A DNA stretch of 64,000 nt from the NCBI RefSeq assembly GCF_000426525.1, contig NZ_AUFN01000012.1, forward strand, positions 62,001 through 126,000. The letters run 5' to 3'. Positions 51,341 through 59,322 of the stretch are shown piece after piece. The position numbers and the translations under genes were made by a program. Under the pieces are notes generated by a model, which searched no databases, was not told the origin of the DNA, and saw only the letters and a program-made list of their open reading frames with translations. The first letter of the stretch is position 1, and each line of letters begins with the position of its first letter. Origin of the DNA: Nocardioides alkalitolerans DSM 16699. Its GTDB lineage: Bacteria > Actinomycetota > Actinomycetes > Propionibacteriales > Nocardioidaceae.

Positions 51341-51976
51341 TCACTTCCCCCAACGCTCGCGGATCGCGTCCCGGCTGAGGCCCTCGAGCTCGGGGTCGGT
51401 GGCGCCGAGCGTGCGGGCGTACGCGACCCACTCGGGGTAGCTCGCGTTGCCCCGGGGGCGACCGCTGGTCGAGGGCTCGGCGGGCTGGCCCGCGTCGCCC
51501 TGCTCGCCGGGCTCGGCCGTCTCCGGCTCGGTCCCGTCGTGCTTGTCGAGGTCGACCGGGTCCTCGCCGACCTGGTCGGCGTCGGCGAGCACGGGCGCCG
51601 TGTCGACGACCACGTTCCCGTCGGCGTCGACTACGACGGTCAGCGACACCGCGCGGCCCTCGTCCTCGTCGGTCGCGATGTCGGCCAGCTGGTCGAGCAG
51701 CTCGCTCGACAGCGGGACCGACAGCACGACGGCCGGGAACGTGTCGCCGTCGCCGAGCTCGACGTCGACCGCGGGGAGCGTGATGTGCTCGACCGGCTCG
51801 ACGGCAGCGAGCGCGTCGCCGTCGAGCGTGTCCTCGCCCTCGTCGGGGAGAGCCTCGATGTAGCCGAGACCCTCCCACAGCACGGCCAGGTCGTCGTCGA
51901 CGAGCACGACCTGGCCGGACTGGAAGGCGGTGCCGAAGCCGTCAGCGACGGCGACGCGCATCTTGACCTCACGCAT
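51341..51976 (-). CDS. Capsid-adjacent protein with SAP-like C-terminus
   Basis: 211 residues from ATG 51976, sharing one base with the capsid stop (TGATG). N-terminal beta-rich part (FQSGQVVLVDDDLAVLWEGL), acidic middle, and a C-terminal 35-residue helical motif (SYPEWVAYARTLGATDPELE, then GLSRDAIRERWG) resembling the E3-binding/Lsr2-type or SAP-like DNA-binding motif common at the C-terminus of actinophage head proteins. Could be a head-stabilising or packaging accessory protein. Confidence 0.6.
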   Translation of the reverse strand: MREVKMRVAVADGFGTAFQSGQVVLVDDDLAVLWEGLGYIEALPDEGEDTLDGDALAAVEPVEHITLPAVDVELGDGDTFPAVVLSVPLSSELLDQLADIATDEDEGRAVSLTVVVDADGNVVVDTAPVLADADQVGEDPVDLDKHDGTEPETAEPGEQGDAGQPAEPSTSGRPRGNASYPEWVAYARTLGATDPELEGLSRDAIRERWGK

Positions 51977-53202
51977 CAGGCACCCGCGGGGGTGCGCAGA
52001 ACGCGGATCGCCTGCGGGCGGATCACGTCGCCACCGACGCGGCGACGGACCTTGAAGCCGATCATGCCGTCCTCGGCGTACAGCTCGACGAGACGCTGCA
52101 CCGTCATGCCGAGGCGGTCGTACACGCGGTAGCCGGCGTTGTAGTCGCCGAAGGCGGCGACGTTCCGGGAGCCGACGCCGAGCGCGCCGATGTCCTCCTG
52201 GTTGTTGACCGCGTAGCCCTTGAAGGTGTTCGGCCGGCCGGCCTGCACCGAGGGCTGCCAGAGGTACTGGCCGTTGGCGTCCTTCTTGGTCGAGAGGTGG
52301 AGCTCGGTGCTCGACGGCATCAGGAACGACCCGTTCCGGCGGTACTGCGGCGGCACCGCGTAGACCAGCGCGAGGAAGTCGTCGACGGACAGCGCGTTGA
52401 GCGCGGCCGACGCGACGGTCGGGATCCCGGTCAGGGCGGTCGGCGCGAAGATCCCGACGGGCATCTTGTCCGGGTGGCCGGTGCCGACCGCGAAGGCGGT
52501 GTCCTCGGCCTCGCCGGTGGCCCGGCTGAACGAGTCGCGCACGAACGCCTCGAGGTTGACGTCGGTGTCGTCGAACTCGTCCTCGCCGATCTTCGCGAGG
52601 CCGTAGAGGTCCTCGATGTAGGTGTACTCCTCGGTGGGCACGCCCGGCATCGAGTCGACGAGCTCCTGCTCGCCGGTCTCGAGCTTGCCCCACCCGACCG
52701 ACACCTCGCCCATGCTGCGACGGCGGATGCGGTTGGTCGTCACGGTCCGCTGCGAGGCGAGCTCGCGCATGACCGTGAGGCCGGGCAGCTCGCGGAGGAT
52801 CTCGGACTCGAGGTCCTCCGGCACGAGGATCTCGCCGGCCGCGTTCTCGACGAGAGCGCGCTGCTCGGGGGCGAGGCCGCCGACGCCGCGGCGGATGAAC
52901 GCGGCGAACGCGGACCGGTGCTGCCGGCTGCGCTCCTGGGGGTCGTCGCCGTTGCCGCCGCCCCCGGTGTCGGGGCGGTTGCCGCCGCCGAGGCTGCGGG
53001 CCTCCTCGGCCTCGCGCTGCTCGAGCGCCTCCTGCCGACCGATGCGCTCGGTCAGGCCGGTGAAGTCGGTCTCGTGCCGGTCGAACGCCTGACGCTCCTC
53101 GGCGTTGAGGCCGCGGTTCTCGGCCTCGGCGGCGTCGGTCATGGTCCGCATCGACTCGACGACACGGGCGCGCTGCTGGCGCAGCTCCACGCTGGTGGGC
53201 AT
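51976..53202 (-). CDS. Major capsid protein, HK97 family
   Basis: 408 residues from ATG 53202, chosen because AAGGAG sits six bases upstream; ATG 53217 overlaps that site. The N-terminal 100 residues are a coiled, charged delta-domain scaffold (VVESMRTMTDAAEAENRGLN) removed by the protease. The capsid fold follows, with SMGEVSVGWGKLETGEQELV and FLMPSSTELHLSTKKDANGQ and the C-terminal P-domain region RLGMTVQRLVELYAEDG. The Lys residues in DANGQY/STKKD segments could allow cross-linking, unproven. Confidence 0.93.
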   Translation of the reverse strand: MPTSVELRQQRARVVESMRTMTDAAEAENRGLNAEERQAFDRHETDFTGLTERIGRQEALEQREAEEARSLGGGNRPDTGGGGNGDDPQERSRQHRSAFAAFIRRGVGGLAPEQRALVENAAGEILVPEDLESEILRELPGLTVMRELASQRTVTTNRIRRRSMGEVSVGWGKLETGEQELVDSMPGVPTEEYTYIEDLYGLAKIGEDEFDDTDVNLEAFVRDSFSRATGEAEDTAFAVGTGHPDKMPVGIFAPTALTGIPTVASAALNALSVDDFLALVYAVPPQYRRNGSFLMPSSTELHLSTKKDANGQYLWQPSVQAGRPNTFKGYAVNNQEDIGALGVGSRNVAAFGDYNAGYRVYDRLGMTVQRLVELYAEDGMIGFKVRRRVGGDVIRPQAIRVLRTPAGA

Positions 53203-53247
53203 GGGGTTCTCCTTCATGTGTTGGTGGTGCTCCGGCCCGGTTGCCGG

Positions 53248-53269
53248 TCGACGCGCGGGCGCGCGTCGA
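53248..53269 (-). other. Hairpin between capsid and protease genes
   Basis: Perfect 9-bp stem TCGACGCGC (53248-53256) with GCGCGTCGA (53261-53269) and a GGGC loop, between the protease stop and the capsid start. It may be a 5'-end stabiliser, processing site or weak terminator that sets the capsid transcript apart from the protease transcript. Confidence 0.55.
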
Positions 53270-53271
53270 GG

Positions 53272-54081
53272 TCAGAGGGAGGCGATCGCCTCGAGGGAGC
53301 GGAGCCGGTCGAGGGCCCGCTCGGTGGGGTAGGTCTCGGGGGTGTCGCCGCTGTTCTTCTGCTCGGTCTTCTCGAGCAGCTCGGACAGTGCGTCGCGGGC
53401 GTCGGTCACGAGGGTGCGGTTCGAGGCCGACAGCACCCGTCCCTCGCGGAGCTCGATGAGCGCACGCTCGACGGCGTCCGGCATGGCGAGGCCCTCGAGC
53501 GCACGCCGTACGACGCCGCTCTCCTCGGCCTGCTCGGGCGAGCCCGGGGGCGTGCCGGCGCCGTCGATGTGGCGGGCCGCCGCGCTGCGAAGCTCGCTGC
53601 TCGTCTGGGGGTACGCCGGGAACGTGACCGCCGAGACGTCGCCGCCGTCGAGGTCGAACTCGTGCACGCGGTGCAGGTTGCCGGCCCACTCGTCGCTCGT
53701 GATCCAGAACCCGAACGACATCTGCGTGAGGTCGCCCCGCTCGATGAGCACGGCGAGGTCCCGGGCGTAGGAGACGTTCGCCATCTCCGACTCCGCGATG
53801 CCGCCCTCGTCGTCCTCGGTCAGCGTGAGCGTCCCCGACACCGTGCGGGCCAGCAGCAGGTTCGCGTCGTGGTTCGTGAGGAACCGGACGTCGGGGTCCC
53901 GCGCCAGGGTGCGCGTCGCGGCGCCCGGGGTGATGACCTCGTTCCACCCGCCGAGGTCGGCCGACAGTGCGCCGTAGACCCACGGGCGGCCGCGGAAGGT
54001 GAGCGTCCCCGTCCGGTCGTCGGCTCGGATGATCTGCGCTCCGGCGGCGGGAAAGACCCGACGCTCAAAGGTCCTGGTCAC
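53272..54081 (-). CDS. Prohead protease (HK97 gp4-like, S78 family)
   Basis: 269 residues from GTG 54081 with GGAGG five bases upstream. Catalytic His in RFLTNHDANLLLA (about residue 71) and Ser in LTQMSFGFWITS (about residue 121) match the S78 protease pattern. It cleaves the scaffold domain of the capsid protein after assembly. The C-terminal 90 residues are helical and may mediate capsid binding. It overlaps the portal gene's stop by four bases. Confidence 0.9.
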   Translation of the reverse strand: MTRTFERRVFPAAGAQIIRADDRTGTLTFRGRPWVYGALSADLGGWNEVITPGAATRTLARDPDVRFLTNHDANLLLARTVSGTLTLTEDDEGGIAESEMANVSYARDLAVLIERGDLTQMSFGFWITSDEWAGNLHRVHEFDLDGGDVSAVTFPAYPQTSSELRSAAARHIDGAGTPPGSPEQAEESGVVRRALEGLAMPDAVERALIELREGRVLSASNRTLVTDARDALSELLEKTEQKNSGDTPETYPTERALDRLRSLEAIASL

Positions 54082-55970
54082 GGTGCCTCCTGGGTGTACT
54101 CGACACGGCACTGGCACCCGGCGGTCTCGTTGATGTTGCGCGAGTCGCCGGGCCACTTCATGCCGTTGCTGAACTTGTCGGTGATGGCGACGGTCTCGCC
54201 GTCCATCCGGGCGTGCGTGGACCTCGAGTTGCTCGAGGTCGTGCGCCACGTCTTCGAGCGGGCGCCGGCCTGGGTGGCGCCCTCGTGGTCGGCGAAGTTG
54301 CCGAGCTGGTTGACGATGCCGGTCGCGACCTCGCCGGCCCGGCTCGTGGTGGCGTCGTCGAAGACCCGGCCGACGCGGGCCGCCGGGGTCTCGTCGCCGT
54401 CGGAGGCGAGCGCGCGGGCGAGGGCGTCGGCCGTGGTGATGTTGATGTTCGTCGCGTGCCGTGCCGCCTCGCCGGCGAGGAAGGCCAGCGCCAGCGACGG
54501 GTCGTACGCGCCGCCCAGCTGGAGCGCGAGAGCTCCGGCCAGCTCGGAGGTGAGCCCGAGGGACGGGGCGACGAGCCGCGTCGTGAGCTCGGCGTCCCAC
54601 GCCTCCCGATCGAGCGTGGCCGCGCCGGTCCCGATGCTGGCGAGGATCTCGGCGCGCTGCTCCTCGAAGACCTCGACGAGGAGGTCGCGGTGTCGCACGA
54701 CCCACGGCGTGACCGTGTCGGCCGGCGCGACGTCGGCCGCTCGGGTGGCGCGGCCCTGGCGGGCCCGTGCGTTCGGTGCGGAGGCGTCACCGGCCGGCAC
54801 CATGTTGAGCGGCTGCAGGTAGACGTCGCCGCCCTCGACGGGCTCCTCGTCCTCGAGGCTGCGAATGTCGTTCGTCGACAGCCAGCCCCACTGCTTGCCG
54901 ACGGCGTATGCGTCGTAGCGCGCCTTCATGTCGCCCTGCTGCAGGCCCTCGACGTTCCACCGGAACCGGCGGTTCGGCTCGACGAGCAGGCGCCGCGTGA
55001 CGCGCTCGAGTCGGCTCGTGTACTGGCGCAGCGAGTAGGTGACGAACCCGATGCCCTGCTCGGCGATCCCGGATCCCCAACTGGTCGACTTCTCGGTGTC
55101 GCCAATCATGTGGGGCGGGACGCCGTAGATCGACGCGATGTCGCCGCGCGTGAACTTCTGCGTCTCGATGAACGCCGCGTCGGCCGGGCTGAGGGTCGTG
55201 GACTTCCACTCGGCGCCGCCCTCGAGCACGGCCAGCCGGTGGCTGTTGCCGAAGCCCTCGTGCATGTCGCGCCACTGCTGCGTGAGCCGCTCGAAGGCGG
55301 GCTCGCTGAGCTCGCCGGGGACGACGATGCTCCCGCCGGGCGAGGCGTCGCGGGCGTAGAAACCGCCCATGTAGGACTGCGCCGCCCACCCGATCCCGAC
55401 CGACTGGCGGATGAGCCCGATAGGCGAGAGGCCGAGGACGTCGTCGAGCCCGAAGGCCCGGTAGTGCAGCATGTTCTCGCGGCGCACGAGGCCGCCGGGC
55501 TCCCGGATCGGGGCGTACTCGTCGGCGTCGAGGGTGACCTTGTAGACGAGCTCGCCGACGGCGGTGCGCTTCGGCTCGATGCTGGTCGGCTTGATCGGCC
55601 AGAGGTGCTGCACGCCGCCGGCGCCGTTGCGCTCGATGTAGACGAATCCGTTCCCGCGCAGCATCATCCAGCCGATGACGAGGCGCCAGAGCTCGGCGGC
55701 GTCGATGTTCGGGTTCGGCTCGTCGCGCACCAGCGTCAGCACCGGGTGCTCGGCGATCTGCTGGCGCGACGACGCGATCCGGTCGAACATGCTCACGGGC
55801 AGGCCCGAGCCGGCCTCGCTCATCAGCCGCACGCACGAGTAGACGGCGCCCACCTGCAGCGACAGCTCGGGGGTGATGCTCACGCCGGCCGTCGTGGCGG
55901 TGCCGACGTTCATCGGCATGCGCCGCGAGCTGCGCACCTCGCGGCCGAGGAGTCGGCGGACGACGGTCAT
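54078..55970 (-). CDS. Portal protein fused to a MuF-like C-terminal domain
   Basis: 630 residues. The HK97-type portal spans about 1-400 (VGAVYSCVRLMSEAGSGLPV, SVGIGWAAQSYMGGFYARDA, IYGVPPHMIGDTEKSTSWGS). After a spacer at about 405-430, the last 200 residues are a MuF-like domain ending in the typical CQCR motif (TAGCQCRVEYT). In most phages the portal and MuF protein are separate genes; a fusion would place the head-interior protein on every portal subunit. Confidence 0.85.
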   Translation of the reverse strand: MTVVRRLLGREVRSSRRMPMNVGTATTAGVSITPELSLQVGAVYSCVRLMSEAGSGLPVSMFDRIASSRQQIAEHPVLTLVRDEPNPNIDAAELWRLVIGWMMLRGNGFVYIERNGAGGVQHLWPIKPTSIEPKRTAVGELVYKVTLDADEYAPIREPGGLVRRENMLHYRAFGLDDVLGLSPIGLIRQSVGIGWAAQSYMGGFYARDASPGGSIVVPGELSEPAFERLTQQWRDMHEGFGNSHRLAVLEGGAEWKSTTLSPADAAFIETQKFTRGDIASIYGVPPHMIGDTEKSTSWGSGIAEQGIGFVTYSLRQYTSRLERVTRRLLVEPNRRFRWNVEGLQQGDMKARYDAYAVGKQWGWLSTNDIRSLEDEEPVEGGDVYLQPLNMVPAGDASAPNARARQGRATRAADVAPADTVTPWVVRHRDLLVEVFEEQRAEILASIGTGAATLDREAWDAELTTRLVAPSLGLTSELAGALALQLGGAYDPSLALAFLAGEAARHATNINITTADALARALASDGDETPAARVGRVFDDATTSRAGEVATGIVNQLGNFADHEGATQAGARSKTWRTTSSNSRSTHARMDGETVAITDKFSNGMKWPGDSRNINETAGCQCRVEYTQEAP

Positions 55971-56143
55971 GCGTTCGCCACCAGCACGAGAAGGGCGCCG
56001 GCGGCCAGCGCACCGAACGCGACCGCGAGCAGCACGCCGTCGAGGGCGCCACCGAGGGCGATCGCGCCGACGATCAGCAGCATCGCGCCGAGGCCCTCGA
56101 CGCGCTCCGCGGTCTTCTGGGTGTCACGGTCCGGGGTGGTCAC
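55967..56143 (-). CDS. Small two-helix membrane protein
   Basis: 58 residues from GTG 56143, overlapping the terminase stop by GTGA and the portal start by ATGA. A short polar N-terminus (VTTPDRDTQKTAERVEG) precedes two membrane segments (AMLLIVGAIALGGALDGVLL and AVAFGALAAGALLVLVANA). Found between terminase and portal, a place where several actinophages have a small membrane protein. Function unknown. Confidence 0.7.
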   Translation of the reverse strand: MTTPDRDTQKTAERVEGLGAMLLIVGAIALGGALDGVLLAVAFGALAAGALLVLVANA

Positions 56144-57864
56144 ACTCGGCCTCCGATCACTCTCACGCGCGGCTGTGGCGCGGGCTTGGGCTTGGGCTTG
56201 CCGAGCAGCCACACGGCGCCGGTCTGTGCGATGAGGGGCGCGGCGTCGACCGGCGACCTGGTGCGGTCCCAGAACCACGAGTCGCCCGACCGCTTCGTGG
56301 TGGTCGCGCCGGCCGCCTCGTTCAGGGCGGGGTGCTTCCCGGTGTGGTGGAACGTCGGGGGTACGGCGGCGGTGCGGTTGCCGTCCTCGTCCTCGGACTC
56401 CTCGGTCCCAGCGACCCGGTCGTACATCTGGCCGCATCCGCCCGCGAGGTCGGAGCCGCCCCACTCGACGACGTTGATGCCGGCCGCCCGCATGTCCTCG
56501 ATGAGCCCGGACACCGGCGCGCCCTTCGCCTGCACCGCGACGGGCGCCGCCTTCACAGCCGCCGACCGCTTCGGGTCGGTGAACCACGGGATGATCCAGT
56601 CGACGCCGGCCCGCTGCGCGATGAGCTCACCGTGCACGTCGCCGTCCTCGCGCCACCCGGCCATCGCGACGTACGACGTCGTGCGGTCCCACGACACGTC
56701 TAGCCCGAGGGTGATCTCGGACGCCGGGTTGCGCCGCGACTCCTCGTCGCGGCACGTCTCCCACGCGTTCGGGGGGAACGGCCCGTCGAGGGTGCCCTCG
56801 GGCCACTGGCACAGGACCTCGGTGCGGAAGACCCACTCGGGGTCCGACAGCGCGGACTTGATGGTGCGTTCGGTCAAGCCGGTGTAGCCCATCGACGGGT
56901 TCGCCTCGGCCCATCCGTCGCGGTCCCGCTTCGCGCGGCCCGGGGCCGCCGACCACTCGAAGATCGCGAGGGTGTCGTCGACGTCGTCCTCGTCGTCGTC
57001 GTCCCACTCGTCGTACGGCTCGTCGTCGTCCTCGTCGTCGAGGTCCTCGGTCGGCTCGGGGCCGGCCTCCGCGGCGGCCACGATGCCGTCCGGGTCGTCG
57101 AGCATCCGGTGCGCCTCGAGGCGCAGGTGGCGCAGCACGACCGACGAGGAGTCGCCCGCGTTCGACAGCGCGAGGATGAGTGCCTGGGCGACGGCGATGA
57201 TCGTCTTCGAGATTGCCGACCATGCTTCCCACGACTGGTGCTCGCGGAGCTCGTCGAGGAGCACGAGGTTCGCGGTCAGCGACCGGCCGGCTCGGCGGTT
57301 CGCGGCCTTGACCTTCCAGCGCTCGCCGGTCGTGAGCCGCATCGACTTCTTGCCGTTGGTCTGGTTGACCTTCCCGACCATGCGGTACAGCTCGGGGCGC
57401 ACGGGCTGCTCGGTCTCGTCGTCGACCTCGGTCACCATGTCGATGGCGCCCTGCCAGATCTCCTCCGCTACGTCGAGGTCCTGCGCTGTGCCGATCACGA
57501 GGGCGACGTTGTAGACGTACATGAACCAGAGCGCGAGGACCTGCGACAGCGTGCTCTTGCCGTTCTGTCGGCCGACCAGCACGAGGACCGTGCGGAATCG
57601 GAGCGTGTTGTCGGGGAGCAGCTCGAGCATGTGGATGAGCAACCACTGCTGCCACGGCAGGAGCACGAGGCCGAGGTACTCGCGGGCGAACTCGATGACC
57701 GAGAACCCGAGGCTCGTGTCGGGGGTGAGCTCCCGGAGCGGGGGCGTGAAGATCCGGGGCTCGGTGTTCCCGAACCGCGGTGGCCGCGGCGGTCGGCTAC
57801 CCGGCCGCCGGCCGCGGGATGGACGAGAGACGGCCGAGGCCGGTGCCGCCGTTGCTGCTCCCAC
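56140..57864 (-). CDS. Terminase large subunit with a hyperacidic insertion
   Basis: 574 residues from GTG 57864, overlapping the small subunit gene by 68 bp. Walker A VGRQNGKST (about 97-105), Walker B NLVLLDE (about 199-205) and a nuclease-domain Asp in TLGLDVSWDRTT (about 391). An insertion at about residues 273-297 has 20 acidic residues in 25, between ATPase and nuclease domains. Packages DNA into proheads using ATP. The N-terminal 30 residues are Arg- and Pro-rich. Confidence 0.92.
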   Translation of the reverse strand: MGAATAAPASAVSRPSRGRRPGSRPPRPPRFGNTEPRIFTPPLRELTPDTSLGFSVIEFAREYLGLVLLPWQQWLLIHMLELLPDNTLRFRTVLVLVGRQNGKSTLSQVLALWFMYVYNVALVIGTAQDLDVAEEIWQGAIDMVTEVDDETEQPVRPELYRMVGKVNQTNGKKSMRLTTGERWKVKAANRRAGRSLTANLVLLDELREHQSWEAWSAISKTIIAVAQALILALSNAGDSSSVVLRHLRLEAHRMLDDPDGIVAAAEAGPEPTEDLDDEDDDEPYDEWDDDDEDDVDDTLAIFEWSAAPGRAKRDRDGWAEANPSMGYTGLTERTIKSALSDPEWVFRTEVLCQWPEGTLDGPFPPNAWETCRDEESRRNPASEITLGLDVSWDRTTSYVAMAGWREDGDVHGELIAQRAGVDWIIPWFTDPKRSAAVKAAPVAVQAKGAPVSGLIEDMRAAGINVVEWGGSDLAGGCGQMYDRVAGTEESEDEDGNRTAAVPPTFHHTGKHPALNEAAGATTTKRSGDSWFWDRTRSPVDAAPLIAQTGAVWLLGKPKPKPAPQPRVRVIGGRV

Positions 57865-58195
57865 GACCCACGCTCCCTCGCTTCGTCGGCTCGCCCTCGT
57901 CGTCGACGTCCGGCTTCGTCTGCAGGGCCCCGGATCCCGGGAGGCGGCCGGCGTCGTCGCGGGCCTTCGGCGTGGCGAGCAGCTCGCGCAGCACGTTCAG
58001 CAGGTGCGGCATGAGGTACAGCGCCTTCGTCTTCTCGAGCGGGGTGCCCGTCTCCATGACGTCGTCGATCTGCTGCGCGATGGTCCGGCCCGCGGCCACG
58101 ACCGCGGCGTCGACCCGGCCGACCTCGCCGGCCGCCAGCACCGCGACGTCGTACGCCACGACGAGCGGGACGTCGAGCGGGAGCGGGCTGTTCAC
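57797..58195 (-). CDS. Terminase small subunit candidate
   Basis: 132 residues from GTG 58195. Position directly upstream of the large subunit, a helical N-terminal half (VVAYDVAVLAAGEVGRVDAA; TPLEKTKALYLMPHLLNVL) and a disordered Gly/Ser tail fit a small terminase subunit of the P27 type. No helix-turn-helix was clear. Overlaps the large subunit gene by 68 bp. Confidence 0.65.
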   Translation of the reverse strand: MNSPLPLDVPLVVAYDVAVLAAGEVGRVDAAVVAAGRTIAQQIDDVMETGTPLEKTKALYLMPHLLNVLRELLATPKARDDAGRLPGSGALQTKPDVDDEGEPTKRGSVGRGSSNGGTGLGRLSSIPRPAAG

Positions 58196-58467
58196 GACCG
58201 GCCGTCTCGTGCGCGTGATGGGGTGGTCGGCGCCTCGGGGGGAGACGATTCACCTCCCCGGCGGTGGTCCGCCCTCAGATCGGTCGGAGTTTCGCCCCGC
58301 CCCTCCCCGTTCGCGAGCTGCTCGAGGTAGACCGCGACCATGCTCGACGGACACGGGGCGTGGTCGGGTCCGCGGTTGGCGCGAGCGACGGCCGCGGCGT
58401 CCTCGAGGCCCTGGCGGTAGGCCTCGTCCTCGAGGGCGCGCTGTGCGATCGCGGCGTACGTCGTCAT
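58192..58467 (-). CDS. Hypothetical early-region protein
   Basis: 91 residues from ATG 58467 (MTTYAAIAQRALEDEAYRQG). The N-terminal helix is conserved in appearance with small actinophage proteins, and the C-terminal part is disordered and Arg-rich. It overlaps the small terminase start by GTGA. Not recognised. Confidence 0.6.
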   Translation of the reverse strand: MTTYAAIAQRALEDEAYRQGLEDAAAVARANRGPDHAPCPSSMVAVYLEQLANGEGRGETPTDLRADHRRGGESSPPEAPTTPSRARDGRS

Positions 58468-58469
58468 GG

Positions 58470-58883
58470 TCACCAGTCCTCGGTCGTGGGTCCGAGCTCG
58501 GGTGTGGCGGGCTCGTGGGTCTTCCACCAGTCGCGTACGGCGGCGATCTCGCGGGCGATGTGCTGGGTGCTCTGGCCTCGGGTGGTGAGGCGGTCGATGC
58601 AGGTCGCGGCGTCGACGTCGAGCACGGTGGTCTCGGTGGCGCGGATGCGGGCGGCGGCCTGGTCGCGTGCGGCGCGGGTTGCGCCGGCGCGGATGACGAC
58701 GGCGCGGGCGTGGGGCTGGTCGGCGAGGGCTGCGGTGTCGCGGTTGAACGCGCGGCGGTTGCCGAGGTACGGGGGTCGGTCGATGTCGTAGACGTCGAGG
58801 CCGTGGTCGCGGGCGAGCTGGTCGGCGTGGGTGGACTTGCCGGCGCCGGGTGGGCCGCAGACGAGGACGACGCGGCGGGCCAT
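58470..58883 (-). CDS. P-loop NTPase/kinase-like protein
   Basis: 137 residues from ATG 58883. Walker A VLVCGPPGAGKSTHADQLA at residues 6-24; a YDIDRPPYLGNRRAFNRD segment follows where substrate Asp/Arg lie in small AAA_33-type kinases. Possible polynucleotide or nucleoside kinase-like phage enzyme; the substrate is unknown. Two-base gaps separate it from its neighbours. Confidence 0.75.
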   Translation of the reverse strand: MARRVVLVCGPPGAGKSTHADQLARDHGLDVYDIDRPPYLGNRRAFNRDTAALADQPHARAVVIRAGATRAARDQAAARIRATETTVLDVDAATCIDRLTTRGQSTQHIAREIAAVRDWWKTHEPATPELGPTTEDW

Positions 58884-58885
58884 GC

Positions 58886-59191
58886 TCACCACTCCTCGGT
58901 GGTCTCGCCGAGCGTCGAGGTGGCGCCCTTCATGCCGGCGCTGAGGTTGCACCCGAGGTGCGCGGCGGCGAGGTTGGCGGGGTCCTCGGCGAGGTGTGGG
59001 TGCGTCTCGAGGGGGTGCGGGTAGTGGTCGACGCTCTTGGAGAGCGAGTCGACCTTGCCGGTGAGGGGGTCGCGGTAGGGCCGGGTGTAGTCGATGGCTT
59101 GGCGACACCGGCAGCAGGTGGAGCGGCGGGCGTAGACCTCGGCCTTGAGCCGGTTCCATGGTCGGCCGCGGCGTCCGCTGTTCGCTCCCAC
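58886..59191 (-). CDS. HNH endonuclease
   Basis: 101 residues from GTG 59191. Zinc-binding Cys pairs (STCCRCRQAID), the catalytic SVDHYPHPLE His pair, NLAAAHLGCNLSAG with Asn and His, all in HNH order. HNH proteins beside terminase genes take part in DNA packaging of many siphoviruses. The 131 bp upstream (59192-59322) contain a CCGGTACCGG palindrome (59280-59289) and probably a promoter, but no boxes were convincing. Confidence 0.9.
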   Translation of the reverse strand: MGANSGRRGRPWNRLKAEVYARRSTCCRCRQAIDYTRPYRDPLTGKVDSLSKSVDHYPHPLETHPHLAEDPANLAAAHLGCNLSAGMKGATSTLGETTEEW

Positions 59192-59322
59192 GCGGCACCC
59201 CCTGGGATGCAGCGAGGCCCGCCGGCGGGGGAGCTGGCGGGCCTCGTGCTGGGCATCTCACCCGGGTCCGGATAGACCTCCGGTACCGGGATCAACGCAA
59301 TCGGAAGAGTACACGGTCGTCG

